Of a stretch of 14,497 nucleotides of DNA, positions 5,503-13,865 are shown piece by piece; position 1 is the stretch's first letter; every line of letters begins with the position of its first letter. The position numbers were made by a program, and so were the translations under genes. The DNA comes from an uncultured Oscillospiraceae bacterium. GTDB lineage: Bacteria; Bacillota; Clostridia; Oscillospirales; Oscillospiraceae. A model generated the notes under the pieces. It did not search any database and was not told the origin of the DNA. It saw nothing but the letters and a program-made list of their open reading frames with translations. The DNA is taken from assembly GCA_910588135.1 (NCBI GenBank), contig CAJUOT010000062.1:1-14497 (forward strand), read 5' to 3'.

Positions 5503-6051
5503 TCAGCAGCGGGTTTGGGCATCCATGCGCCCCAGCACATCGGCCAAAGTCATAAAGGCTTTGTGGTGGTCTTGCGCATGGAGAAATAAGCCTGCTGTCT
5601 GCAGGGATTGGGGGATATAAAGGGACATTGTTTTGGCCCACTCCAGCGAATTGCCGTATGCGTCCTCCAGGGGGTTTCCATATTCGTCACTTCTGTAGCA
5701 CCAGGAATCAACCCCCGGCGGGGTATAGACAGCCCCTTTGTAACCGAGATACATGATCTCGTCATTTGTCAAAGCACCCTTGTCCACAAGCTCTTCCAGG
5801 AATGCGTCGTACTTTTCCCCAGACATATTTTTTCCATATTTTGCAGCAAGCCCCGCAATTTCCCCTCTGGTCAGCGTTGTCCGCTGAAAGGCTTCCGGTC
5901 CCGCGTTTTCCTCGGTATGCGCCGCTTTCCATTCACCTGTCCGCGCCAGCAGCTCCCCTTGAAAATCCGATCCGGAGCCATTCGGAGTTTTTTTGCTGGC
6001 AAACGCTCTCTCGCAGCTGGCCCCAGGCCGATGCGTAACCATGTCGATCAT
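5503..6051 (-). CDS. Conserved-looking hypothetical protein, 182 residues
   Basis: I do not recognise this family with confidence. The ATG at 6051 has GAGGAG at 6060-6065 with 8-nt spacing and lies about 40 nt downstream of a strong promoter, so I prefer it to longer starts in the same frame. The product is soluble-looking, with no signal peptide or membrane helix. Residues 1-50 look disordered and polar. Residues 58-106 (TLTRGEIAGLAAKYGKNMSG, then YDAFLEELVDKGALTNDEIMYLGYKG) look like a compact helical domain. Residues 110-140 are rich in Tyr/Gly/Asn (SDEYGNPLEDAYGNSLEWAK), and 148-182 form an amphipathic helix. Base composition and codon use look less GC-biased than in neighbouring operons, suggesting recent acquisition. 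Three cysteines (13, 118, 182) show no metal pattern. It stands alone. Confidence 0.7.
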   Translation of the reverse strand: MIDMVTHRPGASCERAFASKKTPNGSGSDFQGELLARTGEWKAAHTEENAGPEAFQRTTLTRGEIAGLAAKYGKNMSGEKYDAFLEELVDKGALTNDEIMYLGYKGAVYTPPGVDSWCYRSDEYGNPLEDAYGNSLEWAKTMSLYIPQSLQTAGLFLHAQDHHKAFMTLADVLGRMDAQTRC

Positions 6052-6099
6052 AGCTTTAACTCCTCTCTGAAACAAGTTGCCCGACACTGAATCAAAGCA

Positions 6100-6128
6100 A
6101 TTATAACCCATTGATTTCCTGATTTCAA
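6100..6128 (-). promoter_or_regulatory. Near-consensus sigmaA promoter for the orphan gene
   Basis: On the minus strand: TTGAAA (6128-6123), a 17-nt spacer, and a perfect TATAAT (6105-6100). Transcription should start near 6093, leaving a leader of about 40 nt before the ATG at 6051. Confidence 0.85.
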
Positions 6129-6342
6129 GGCAATTTATAAACCTGTTGTCAGGTGGGACTGTATGCGGATGCCTGCAAACCCAGATCAGCCGCCAAGGAT
6201 ACATGAGCGTCATCAACCATATGCTGTAGAGGACGCGGGTCATCATTCCCGGATTCCAGCAGGCGGCAGACGGGCGGATTGTCCCCCCGCCGCGCCCATA
6301 GTTTTCCAGTCCCGGCGCCGTCTCCTTCCCAGATTTTTTTAT
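6129..6342. other. Divergent intergenic region with no gene I can support
   Basis: This lies between the two divergent promoters. Short open frames occur on both strands, but none has a ribosome site or a recognisable protein pattern, and their composition looks random. No strong hairpin with a T-tract was found. Confidence 0.5.
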
Positions 6343-6360
6343 TTGTCAAAAAATAAACGA
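6343..6360 (+). promoter_or_regulatory. Candidate Rex operator upstream of etfB
   Basis: TTGTCAAAAAATAAACGA matches the Rex consensus TTGTTAANNNNTTAACAA at 11 of the 14 fixed positions and lies 8 nt before the -35 of the etf promoter. Rex is the NADH-sensing repressor known to control bcd-etf and other reduced-fermentation genes in Clostridia. The assignment is by motif only. Confidence 0.45.
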
Positions 6361-6368
6361 TAAGACAC

Positions 6369-6397
6369 TTGACACCCCCGCCGGAACTCTATAAAAT
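6369..6397 (+). promoter_or_regulatory. Near-consensus sigmaA promoter of etfB-etfA-bcd
   Basis: A perfect TTGACA (6369-6374), a 17-nt spacer and TAAAAT (6392-6397). The start of transcription would be near 6404, about 43 nt before etfB. Such strength fits a central energy-metabolism operon. Confidence 0.88.
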
Positions 6398-6446
6398 GTA
6401 CCTGTAATTCTGCTACCGCGCAATCAATCTGACAGGAGGAAGCAAC

Positions 6447-7250
6447 ATGAACATATTGGTCTGTGTCAAGCAGGTGCCGGACACCACCGAGATCAAGATC
6501 GACCCGGTGAAGAACACCCTGATCCGCGAGGGCGTGCCCAGCATCGTCAACCCCTTCGACGGCTACGCCCTGGAGGCCGCGGCCCGCATCCGGGACAAGA
6601 ACCCCGACACCAAGATCGTGGTGCTGTCCATGGGCCCCGAGCAGGCCAAGGCCGCGCTGAAGGAGTGCCTGGCCATCGCCGCCGACAAGGCGTATCTGGT
6701 GTCTGACCGGGCCTTCGGCGGCTCCGACACCCTGGCCACCAGCTACATCATCTCCGAGACCATCAAGAAGGTGGCCGAGCTGGAGGGCGGGTTTGACGCC
6801 ATTTTCTGCGGCAAGCAGGCCATCGACGGCGACACCGCCCAGGTGGGCCCCGAGATCGCCGAGCACCTGGGCCTGCCCCAGGTCACCTACGGCCTGGAGG
6901 CCGAGCTGGACGGCGCCACCCTCAAGGTGCGCAAGGAAGTGGAGGAGGGCGTGGAGGTCATCGGCGTGAAGATGCCCTGCCTGGTCACCTTTACCAAGCC
7001 CGCCTGGGACCCCCGCTACCCCACCATCAAGCGCAAGATGGCCGCCAACAAGGCGGAGATCCCCACCCTCACCGCGGCGGATCTGCCCACCATCAACCTG
7101 GACAACGCGGGCCTGAAGGGTTCCCCCACCAAGGTGAAGAAAACCTTCGTGCCCCAGAAGAAGACCGGCGGCGTGAAGATCAAGGAAGCCGACAACGCCG
7201 AGTCCGCCAAGGTGCTGTTCGAGAAGCTCAGCGCCGCGGGCATCATTTAA
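6447..7250 (+). CDS. etfB: Electron transfer flavoprotein beta subunit, bifurcating type
   Basis: AGGAGG at 6434-6439 with 7-nt spacing sets the ATG; the 267 residues match full-length EtfB. The start MNILVCVKQVPDT and VNPFDGYALEAA (34-45) are family hallmarks. The segment GKQAIDGDTAQVGP (122-135) is the nucleotide-binding loop. Its G-D-T-A-Q-V-G-P form is that of flavin-bifurcating EtfB proteins, which bind a second FAD here instead of AMP. With EtfA it would take NADH electrons and split them between ferredoxin and butyryl-CoA dehydrogenase in the cytoplasm. The residues PAWDPRYPTIKRKMAA (185-200) fall where the loop that docks on the dehydrogenase is expected. It is the first gene of the operon, with 15 nt to etfA. 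Codon use is strongly GC-biased, suggesting high expression. Confidence 0.95.
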   Translation: MNILVCVKQVPDTTEIKIDPVKNTLIREGVPSIVNPFDGYALEAAARIRDKNPDTKIVVLSMGPEQAKAALKECLAIAADKAYLVSDRAFGGSDTLATSYIISETIKKVAELEGGFDAIFCGKQAIDGDTAQVGPEIAEHLGLPQVTYGLEAELDGATLKVRKEVEEGVEVIGVKMPCLVTFTKPAWDPRYPTIKRKMAANKAEIPTLTAADLPTINLDNAGLKGSPTKVKKTFVPQKKTGGVKIKEADNAESAKVLFEKLSAAGII

Positions 7251-7265
7251 GGGAGGGGACGTACC

Positions 7266-8270
7266 ATGGAAGCCAAAACCAAGGATTTGTGGGTATTTGT
7301 AGAAACCAACGAGGACGGCACCGCCAAAAACGTGGGCATTGAGCTGCTCACCCCCGGCAAGCTAATGGCCGGCAAGCAGGGCGGCGCCCTGGTGGCCGTG
7401 GTCATCGGCTGCGGCGCGGACGAGGCCGTCAAGGCCGCCAGCGAGCACGGCGCGGACAAGGTCATCCTGGTGGACGGCCCGGAGTACAAGCATTACTCCA
7501 CCGACGCCTACGCCATCGCCCTGTGCACCCTGGTGGAGAAGTACGGCCCCACCAGCATGCTCATCGGCGCCACCAACAACGGCCGCGACCTGGGCCCCCG
7601 CGTCAGCTGCCGCCTGCACACCGGCCTGACCGCCGACTGCACCGGTTTGGACATCGACGAGGAATCCGGCAACGTGGCGTGGACCCGCCCCGCCTTCGGC
7701 GGCAACCTGATGGCCACCATCCTGTGCCCCGACCACCGGCCCCAGATCGGCACCGTCCGCCCCGGCGTGTTCAAGAAGAGCGAGGCCGGCGAGGCCAAGG
7801 CCGAGGTCATCAAGGAGGACATCCATGTGGCCGGCGACCAGATCCGCACCCAGGTCATCGAGCTCATCAAGGAGATGGGCGGCGAGAACGTCGATCTCGA
7901 AGGCGCTGAGATCATCGTGTCCGGCGGCCGCGGCGTGGGCGGCCCCGAGGGCTTCGACACCATCAAGGCCCTGGCCGACGCGCTGGGCGCCACCGTGGGC
8001 GCGTCCCGCGCCGCCGTGGACGCGGGCTGGATCGCCCACGCCCATCAGGTGGGCCAGACCGGCAAGACCGTGGGCCCCAAGCTGTACATCGCCTGCGGCA
8101 TCTCCGGCGCCATCCAGCACCTGGCCGGCATGAGCAGCTCCGACGTGGTGGTGGCCATCAACAAGGACCCCGACGCCCCCATCTTCGACGTGGCCGACTA
8201 CGGCGTGGTGGGCAACCTGTTCGAGGTGCTCCCCGTCCTGGTGGACGAGATCAAGAAGGCCCGGGGCTGA
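7266..8270 (+). CDS. etfA: Electron transfer flavoprotein alpha subunit
   Basis: A 334-residue protein starting at the ATG at 7266 behind GGGAGGGG (7252-7259). Domain I (1-about 190) holds GATNNGRDLGPRVSCRLHTGL (101-121). The C-terminal FAD domain has the expected series: SGGRGVGG (219-226), GASRAAVDAGW (245-255), QVGQTGKTVGP (261-271), GISGAIQHLAGM (278-289), NKDPDAPIFDVADYG (299-313). It binds alpha-FAD, the carrier that shuttles electrons to the acyl-CoA dehydrogenase. It forms the heterodimer with the etfB product upstream and is presumably made in equal amounts, given the 15-nt gap. Nothing is truncated or missing. Confidence 0.95.
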   Translation: MEAKTKDLWVFVETNEDGTAKNVGIELLTPGKLMAGKQGGALVAVVIGCGADEAVKAASEHGADKVILVDGPEYKHYSTDAYAIALCTLVEKYGPTSMLIGATNNGRDLGPRVSCRLHTGLTADCTGLDIDEESGNVAWTRPAFGGNLMATILCPDHRPQIGTVRPGVFKKSEAGEAKAEVIKEDIHVAGDQIRTQVIELIKEMGGENVDLEGAEIIVSGGRGVGGPEGFDTIKALADALGATVGASRAAVDAGWIAHAHQVGQTGKTVGPKLYIACGISGAIQHLAGMSSSDVVVAINKDPDAPIFDVADYGVVGNLFEVLPVLVDEIKKARG

Positions 8271-8285
8271 GCCGCCCAGTCTCCC

Positions 8286-8305
8286 CCCGCCCCGGCCGGG
8301 GCGGG
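8286..8305 (+). other. GC-rich stem-loop inside the etfA-bcd gap
   Basis: CCCGCCCC (8286-8293), loop GGCC, GGGGCGGG (8298-8305), with further pairing beyond one mismatch. It has no T-tract (GAAAATATC follows), so it is not a normal terminator. It could protect or process the mRNA between etfA and bcd. Confidence 0.5.
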
Positions 8306-8340
8306 AGGCTGAAAATATCACGAAGAAAGGACGATACGCT

Positions 8341-9483
<1,143 letters not shown>

Positions 9484-9523
9484 TTCAACGAACTCCTTTC
9501 TTTTGACCACACACTCCAGCGCG

Positions 9524-9556
9524 AAGGGGCGCCCCGCCATTGGCGGGGCGCCCCTT
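9524..9556. terminator. Long hairpin between convergent bcd and padR
   Basis: A perfect 15-bp stem (9524-9538 with 9542-9556, ATT loop). The T-tract is weak on the plus strand (CCTATATT) and absent on the minus strand. Its place between convergent genes suggests it ends both transcripts. Confidence 0.75.
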
Positions 9557-9566
9557 CCTATATTCC

Positions 9567-9869
9567 TCAGTCCACCCCCAGCTGGGCCACCGCGTTTCGC
9601 AGGGCGCGCCAGCGCTCCAGCAGGGCCGCCAGCTTGGTCCGGCCCTGGCCGGTGAGGCGGTAGTATTTCCGCGCGGGGCCGTCGGAGGTCTCCCCCGCGT
9701 ACTGCTCCGAGCAGCCCTCCCGGCACAGCCCCCGGAGGAGGGCGTAGACGGCGCTCTCCTGGGTGTCGGGGAAGGCGGCGTGGAGGGGCCGCAGCAGTTC
9801 GTAGCCGTACCGGTCCCCCTGGGAGAGCAGGTGGAGGAGGCACAGCTCAATGAGGTCCTTTTTCAGCAT
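9567..9869 (-). CDS. PadR family transcriptional regulator
   Basis: A 100-residue winged-helix protein. MLKKDLIELCLLHLLSQGDRYGYELLRPL (1-29) is the classic PadR start, with SAVYALLRGLCREG (39-52) as recognition helix region and ARKYYRLTGQGRTKL (66-80) as the wing. It has only a short C-terminal helix, as in the small PadR-s2 type. Such proteins repress their own operon and membrane or transport genes, and respond to envelope or small-molecule stress. The ATG at 9869 overlaps the end of the upstream HAAS gene by 7 nt, so translation is coupled. Gene order is the reverse of the usual padR-then-HAAS arrangement. Confidence 0.92.
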   Translation of the reverse strand: MLKKDLIELCLLHLLSQGDRYGYELLRPLHAAFPDTQESAVYALLRGLCREGCSEQYAGETSDGPARKYYRLTGQGRTKLAALLERWRALRNAVAQLGVD

Positions 9870-10738
9870 AGGGCCGCACCTGCCCCCACAAAGCCTGCAG
9901 CGGTATAGGCGGCGCACTGCCCCAGGAGAGGCAGGTACCAGCCCGCCGAGGTGAGATCGGCGGCGGGGTCCAGGGAGGTGAACATCGCCAGAAACTCCAT
10001 GGACACCAGCATGGCCGCCAGGGCCAGGGCATACGCCGCCGCCCACCGGCGGTCCTCCGTCCGGGCCCGCACCAGGGCGCACACCCCCAGGATGGCCACG
10101 GCCGTGCCGCCGTATTGCAGGACGCCCCTCAGAATTTGAACGGACAGGGACACCATTGTGCCTCCGTTGGGGCCGATGGGAACGCCGAAATAGGTCAGGG
10201 GCACCTCGCCCCACATGGCCGCGAAGCCCTGGGGGTCCCGCAGGGCCAGCCAGACCATCAGAAAGACCGCCGCCAGCCATACCGTGAGCGCCGCCAGCAG
10301 GATTTTGACGGCTCGTGGGAGCCGTTCTCCCTTCCGGCCCTGCCGCCGGAACCACACCAGGGACACCACCAGCCCCAGTCCGGCCAGGATGGGACCCCAG
10401 TGACTGAATACGTGGAAGATTCCCGATGCGCCGCCGTAAGGGCCCGCGAAGCAGGCGTCCCAAATCCAATAGAAGGGGGCGTGGGGGCTGGCCCCGGGGA
10501 GGAGAATGCAGGCCGCCATCAGGCCGAACGCCGCCTGCCACACCCGGTAGGCCCTGGGAGGCGACACCAGCAGCTTCACCGCCTGCTCCGGGTCGCCCAC
10601 CTCCCGGCACAGCTCCTCCTCGCTGCGGGGCGGATCGCCCACGATGTCCCGGTAGTCAGAGATGACCTCCTCCGCCTCCTGGGGCGGGAGCCGCCACCGG
10701 ACGGCCCGCTCCAGCCGCGCCATGTAATCTTTTTTCAT
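9863..10738 (-). CDS. HAAS/DUF1700-type multi-pass membrane protein
   Basis: A 291-residue protein starting at the ATG at 10738 with AAAGGAG about 9 nt before it. The N-terminal 60 residues (MKKDYMARLERAVRWRLPPQEAEEVISDYRDIVGD and a second helix ending GDPEQAVKLLV) fit the HAAS/DUF1700 cytoplasmic domain that goes with PadR regulators. About six membrane helices follow (near 63-81, 112-130, 144-166, 205-224, 231-253, 267-289). The HAAS domain is thought to link PadR to a membrane process; the transported or sensed substrate is unknown. The C-terminus is not conserved-looking and overlaps padR. Confidence 0.85.
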   Translation of the reverse strand: MKKDYMARLERAVRWRLPPQEAEEVISDYRDIVGDPPRSEEELCREVGDPEQAVKLLVSPPRAYRVWQAAFGLMAACILLPGASPHAPFYWIWDACFAGPYGGASGIFHVFSHWGPILAGLGLVVSLVWFRRQGRKGERLPRAVKILLAALTVWLAAVFLMVWLALRDPQGFAAMWGEVPLTYFGVPIGPNGGTMVSLSVQILRGVLQYGGTAVAILGVCALVRARTEDRRWAAAYALALAAMLVSMEFLAMFTSLDPAADLTSAGWYLPLLGQCAAYTAAGFVGAGAALC

Positions 10739-10751
10739 CTGTGCCCACTCC

Positions 10752-10778
10752 TTTCACTACTGTCTATTTCTCTACTGT
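10752..10778 (-). promoter_or_regulatory. Two direct repeats TTTCWCTACTGT in the HAAS-padR leader
   Basis: TTTCACTACTGT (10752-10763) and TTTCTCTACTGT (10767-10778) repeat at a 15-nt period, between the promoter at 10803-10831 and the start codon. A repressor, possibly PadR itself, could bind here as a roadblock. PadR sites are usually inverted repeats, so this is uncertain. Confidence 0.35.
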
Positions 10779-10802
10779 TTTATTTATACTAGTTACATCC
10801 AC

Positions 10803-10831
10803 ATCATACCAGACCGGCCCCGCCCTGTCAA
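10803..10831 (-). promoter_or_regulatory. SigmaA promoter of the HAAS-padR operon
   Basis: On the minus strand: a perfect TTGACA (10831-10826), a 17-nt spacer, and TATGAT (10808-10803). Transcription would start near 10796, giving a leader of about 58 nt. An alternative TATAAA at 10788-10783 lacks a -35. Confidence 0.8.
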
Positions 10832-10860
10832 GGGGAAGCCCGGCCGGGAAAATTTTCCTT

Positions 10861-10882
10861 GCCGGTTTATGCCGAAACCGGC
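10861..10882. promoter_or_regulatory. Inverted repeat upstream of the chemoreceptor promoter
   Basis: GCCGGTTT (10861-10868), 6-nt loop, AAACCGGC (10875-10882), a perfect 8-bp repeat 23 nt before the -35. A 12-nt palindrome GGAAAATTTTCC lies at 10847-10858. There is no T-tract, so an operator role is more likely than termination. Confidence 0.35.
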
Positions 10883-10904
10883 CCCCACTTCTGCGCAAAA
10901 CCTA

Positions 10905-10933
10905 TTGCGCTCTGGAAAAATATCCGATATAAT
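10905..10933 (+). promoter_or_regulatory. Promoter of the chemoreceptor gene (sigmaA, with sigmaD-like -10)
   Basis: TTGCGC (10905-10910), a 17-nt spacer and a perfect TATAAT (10928-10933). The overlapping TCCGATAT (10923-10930) matches the motility sigmaD -10 GCCGATAT at 7 of 8 positions, but the upstream TATT is a poor TAAA. Confidence 0.7.
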
Positions 10934-10965
10934 AGAGGCAATCAGGAGCAAGGAGGATTTATCCC

Positions 10966-12642
10966 ATGGGTAAAAGCATCAAAAGGTCGGTCAGCATCCG
11001 CGTGATCTGCGCCATTATCGCCGTAGTCCTGTTCAGCGTGGTAACTACGGTCAATATTCTGCGCATCGAGGGTACTCAGACCGACAGCATCCAGGCCAAT
11101 TCCACGCTGGACAGCATCCAGCGGGCGGAGGTGGCCCACTACAAATGGTCGGCCAACCTGAGCAACGCCCTCTACGCCGGCACGGAGTTCACCGGCAGCA
11201 TGGATCATACCGCCTGCGTGCTGGGCCAGTGGCTGTACGGCAAAATCGACCTGGAAGACGGGCAGATCACCGCCCTGCGCGACCAGATCGAGCCGCTGCA
11301 CCGGGAGCTCCACGCCTCCGCGGGCACCGCCCTGGAGATGTACGCCGGCAGCCGCGCGCAGGCCCAGAAGTACTACCAGGAGACCATCCAGGCCAACCTG
11401 TCCACCCTGGTGGGCCTGCTGGATCAGGTGGTGACCCGGGCCCAGGGCCTCAGCGCAGAGTATAACGACAGCATGCGCGCCACGGTAAAGCAGATGCACC
11501 TGATCACCAGCATCTGTCTGGTCATCAACCTCATCTGCATGATCAGCCTGGTGGTATACGTGATGAAGTACGTCATCGCCCCCATGCTGCGCATCACCGA
11601 ACGGGTGCGCCCCCTTCAGGAGGGCCATCTGGAGCTGGATCTGGGGTACAGCTCCAAAAACGAGCTGGGCCAGCTGGCCCAGACCCTGGAACAGTCCATG
11701 GAGCGCATCCACGTGTATGTGGGAGACATCGACCGGGTGATGGGCGAGCTGGCCCTGGGCAACTTCGACGTGGCCACCTCCACCCCTTACATCGGCGACT
11801 TCCAGTCCATTGAAACGGCGCTCGACCGCGTCACAACCGCCGTGTCCGGCGCGCTGGGCGCCATCGCCCAGGCGGAGCATCGGGTGAGCAGCCACGCCGA
11901 GCAGCTGTCCAGCGGCGCCCAGGCCCTGGCCCAGGGGGCCACCGAGCAGGCCAGCGCGGTGCAGGAGCTGTACGCCACGGTGGACGACCTGTCCAAGAGC
12001 GCCTCCCGCAACGCCCAGACCGCCGCCGGGGCCCAGGAGAGCGCCCGCCTCACCGGCGAGCAGGTGGATGTGAGCAGCGCCCAGATGGAGCAGATGGTGT
12101 CCGCCATGGCGGATATCGCCGACGCCTCCGAGCAGATTGGCAAGATCATCGCCACCATTGAGAACATCGCCTTCCAGACCAATATCCTGGCGCTGAACGC
12201 CGCCGTGGAGGCCGCCCGGGCCGGGGCCGCGGGCAAGGGCTTCGCCGTGGTGGCCGACGAGGTGCGCAATCTGGCCTCCAAGTCCGACGAGGCCGCCAAG
12301 GCCACCAAGGACCTCATTGAAAACTCCATCCAGGCCACCCAGCGGGGCTCCGAAATCGTGGGCGAGGTGTCCGACTCCCTGAGAAAGACCCAGGAGCTGG
12401 TGGTGCGCTCCAACGACGCCATCACCACCATCGCCGAGGCGATCAAGGAGGAGGCCAGCTCCCTGTCCCAGGTATCCGAGGGCATCGGGCAGGTCTCGTC
12501 GGTGGTGCAGACCAACTCCGCCAGCAGCGAGGAGTCCGCCGCCGTCAGCTCCGAGCTGTTTGAGCAGGTCCACCTCCTGGAGGATGAGACCAAGAAATTC
12601 CGGCTGAAAAACGCCCAGAATCAGTTCAGCGCAGCCCGATAA
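10966..12642 (+). CDS. Methyl-accepting chemotaxis protein with extracytoplasmic CZB-like zinc-binding domain
   Basis: AAGGAGG at 10950-10956 with 9-nt spacing gives 558 residues. Topology: membrane helix 11-32, outer domain 33-178, membrane helix 179-201, HAMP 202-248, a second HAMP-like unit 249-300, and signalling domain 301-558 with the hairpin tip IENIAFQTNILALNAAVEAA (398-417) followed by GKGFAVVADEVRNLA. The outer domain has the CZB pattern: H58-x2-W61, C84-x2-G-x-W89, then H112-x3-H116, so all four usual zinc ligands (one Cys, three His) are present. CZB domains sense zinc or oxidants such as hypochlorous acid and are most often cytoplasmic; here it must face outside. The protein would signal through CheW/CheA, though no che or flagellar gene is in the window. 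There is no C-terminal receptor pentapeptide. Confidence 0.93.
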   Translation: MGKSIKRSVSIRVICAIIAVVLFSVVTTVNILRIEGTQTDSIQANSTLDSIQRAEVAHYKWSANLSNALYAGTEFTGSMDHTACVLGQWLYGKIDLEDGQITALRDQIEPLHRELHASAGTALEMYAGSRAQAQKYYQETIQANLSTLVGLLDQVVTRAQGLSAEYNDSMRATVKQMHLITSICLVINLICMISLVVYVMKYVIAPMLRITERVRPLQEGHLELDLGYSSKNELGQLAQTLEQSMERIHVYVGDIDRVMGELALGNFDVATSTPYIGDFQSIETALDRVTTAVSGALGAIAQAEHRVSSHAEQLSSGAQALAQGATEQASAVQELYATVDDLSKSASRNAQTAAGAQESARLTGEQVDVSSAQMEQMVSAMADIADASEQIGKIIATIENIAFQTNILALNAAVEAARAGAAGKGFAVVADEVRNLASKSDEAAKATKDLIENSIQATQRGSEIVGEVSDSLRKTQELVVRSNDAITTIAEAIKEEASSLSQVSEGIGQVSSVVQTNSASSEESAAVSSELFEQVHLLEDETKKFRLKNAQNQFSAAR

Positions 12643-12648
12643 CACAGC

Positions 12649-12686
12649 AAAAAAGGGAGGCCGGCAGCTGCCGGCCTCCCTTTTTT
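12649..12686. terminator. Perfect palindromic bidirectional terminator
   Basis: A 38-nt perfect palindrome: six A, GGGAGGCCGGCAG, its complement, six T. It has a T-tract on both strands and so ends both the chemoreceptor and the hexosamine-kinase transcripts. Confidence 0.95.
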
Positions 12687-12694
12687 GCGTTTTG

Positions 12695-13816
12695 TCAGCC
12701 CTTGATGTACCGCTCCACGATGGCGCTGAGCTCATCCCAATGCGCTTCCATATCCGCCACCAGCTTGCACTGAGTGCGGGTCCGGTCCAGGTTCTGGCCG
12801 GGGCGGGTGGTGTGGAAGTACACGTCCCCCTCCAGGTAGTCGGTGAGGAAGCGGATGCCGCACTCCAGGGTCATCAGCTTGGCCCCCCAGGGCAGGTAGC
12901 GGATCTCCGCCTCGGTGAGGGCCTCCCCCGCCTCCCCCAGGAAGGCGGCGGTGTAGATTTCAAACAGCTCCACATCCAGGTTCACCTTGGACAGGTCCGG
13001 CTCGTCCTCGGCGCTGTGGTTGGCCCCAAAGCGGATGGAGTCCCCGAAGTCGTTGATGGCCAGACCGGGCATCACGGTATCCAGGTCGATGACGCACAGG
13101 GCCTCCCCCGTCTTTTCGTCCATGAGCACGTTGTTCAGCTTGGTGTCGTTGTGGGTGACCCGCAGGGGGAGCACCCCGTCCCGCTGGGCCTGGAGGGCGG
13201 CGGAGCAGTCCTTCTCCCGGGCCAGCATGAACTCAATGTCCGCCCGGCAGTCCTTGGCCCGGCCCAGGGGGTCGGCGGCCACGGCGTTTTTCAGATTCTG
13301 GAGGCGGTTTTCCGTGTCGTGGAAGCGGGGAATGGTCTCGTGGAGGGTGTGGGCGGGGTAGTCCCGCAGCAGCCGCTGGAACCGGCCGAAGGCACGGCCG
13401 GACGCGGCGAACAGCTCGGGCGTCTCGGCGGATTGATAGCACACCGTCCCCTCCACAAAGGGGAAGGCCCGCCACGCGCCGCCCTGGCTGTCGGTGACGC
13501 AGGCTCTGCCGTCCCGGGCGCGGAGGACGGACAGGGTCTCCCGGCTGGGGTCGCCCCCCAGCTTTTCAATCTCCCGGCCCAGATACTCGGTGACGTTGAC
13601 GATGTTCTCCATCAGCTTGTCCGGCTCCTTGAACGCCACCGGGCTGACCCGCTGGAGAATCACCCGTCTGGCGCCGCCGTCCGGGAGAAGCACGTTCACC
13701 CGGAAGGTGTCGTTGATGTGCCCCTCGCCGAAGCGGTCCGCGCTTTCCACCGTGCCGCCAAGGTCATAGGCGGCCAGCACTTCCTGCAGGGTCTGCTCTG
13801 CCTGTACCATGCTCAT
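12695..13816 (-). CDS. nahK: N-acetylhexosamine 1-kinase-like phosphotransferase
   Basis: A 373-residue protein of the aminoglycoside phosphotransferase/choline kinase fold. AGGAGG lies 7 nt before the ATG at 13816. FGEGHINDTFRV (29-40) is the nucleotide loop. VTHNDTKLNNVLMD (220-233) is the catalytic loop with Asp224 in H-N-D, and VIDLDTVMPG (242-251) is the metal-binding segment. The H-N-D-T-K-L-N-N-V form and length match NahK/LnpB, which phosphorylates GlcNAc or GalNAc at C1 with ATP in the lacto-N-biose/galacto-N-biose route. galE lies directly upstream on the same strand with a 49-nt gap, consistent with that route, where GalE interconverts the UDP-sugars. The phosphorylase and uridylyltransferase of the pathway are not in view. 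Substrate choice is inferred. Confidence 0.82.
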   Translation of the reverse strand: MSMVQAEQTLQEVLAAYDLGGTVESADRFGEGHINDTFRVNVLLPDGGARRVILQRVSPVAFKEPDKLMENIVNVTEYLGREIEKLGGDPSRETLSVLRARDGRACVTDSQGGAWRAFPFVEGTVCYQSAETPELFAASGRAFGRFQRLLRDYPAHTLHETIPRFHDTENRLQNLKNAVAADPLGRAKDCRADIEFMLAREKDCSAALQAQRDGVLPLRVTHNDTKLNNVLMDEKTGEALCVIDLDTVMPGLAINDFGDSIRFGANHSAEDEPDLSKVNLDVELFEIYTAAFLGEAGEALTEAEIRYLPWGAKLMTLECGIRFLTDYLEGDVYFHTTRPGQNLDRTRTQCKLVADMEAHWDELSAIVERYIKG

Positions 13817-13865
13817 ATCCTTCCCTCCTGGGCGGGTGTCCCGCCTGTCTCTGTTTTTGACCGGA

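Noticed and set aside
6052..6246. Longer start for the orphan gene at 6246
   Set aside because: The extra 65 residues would cover the promoter, and no ribosome site precedes 6246.
6384..6397. TATAAA at 6390-6395 as the etf -10
   Set aside because: It would give a 15-nt spacer from the perfect -35; TAAAAT at 6392-6397 gives 17.
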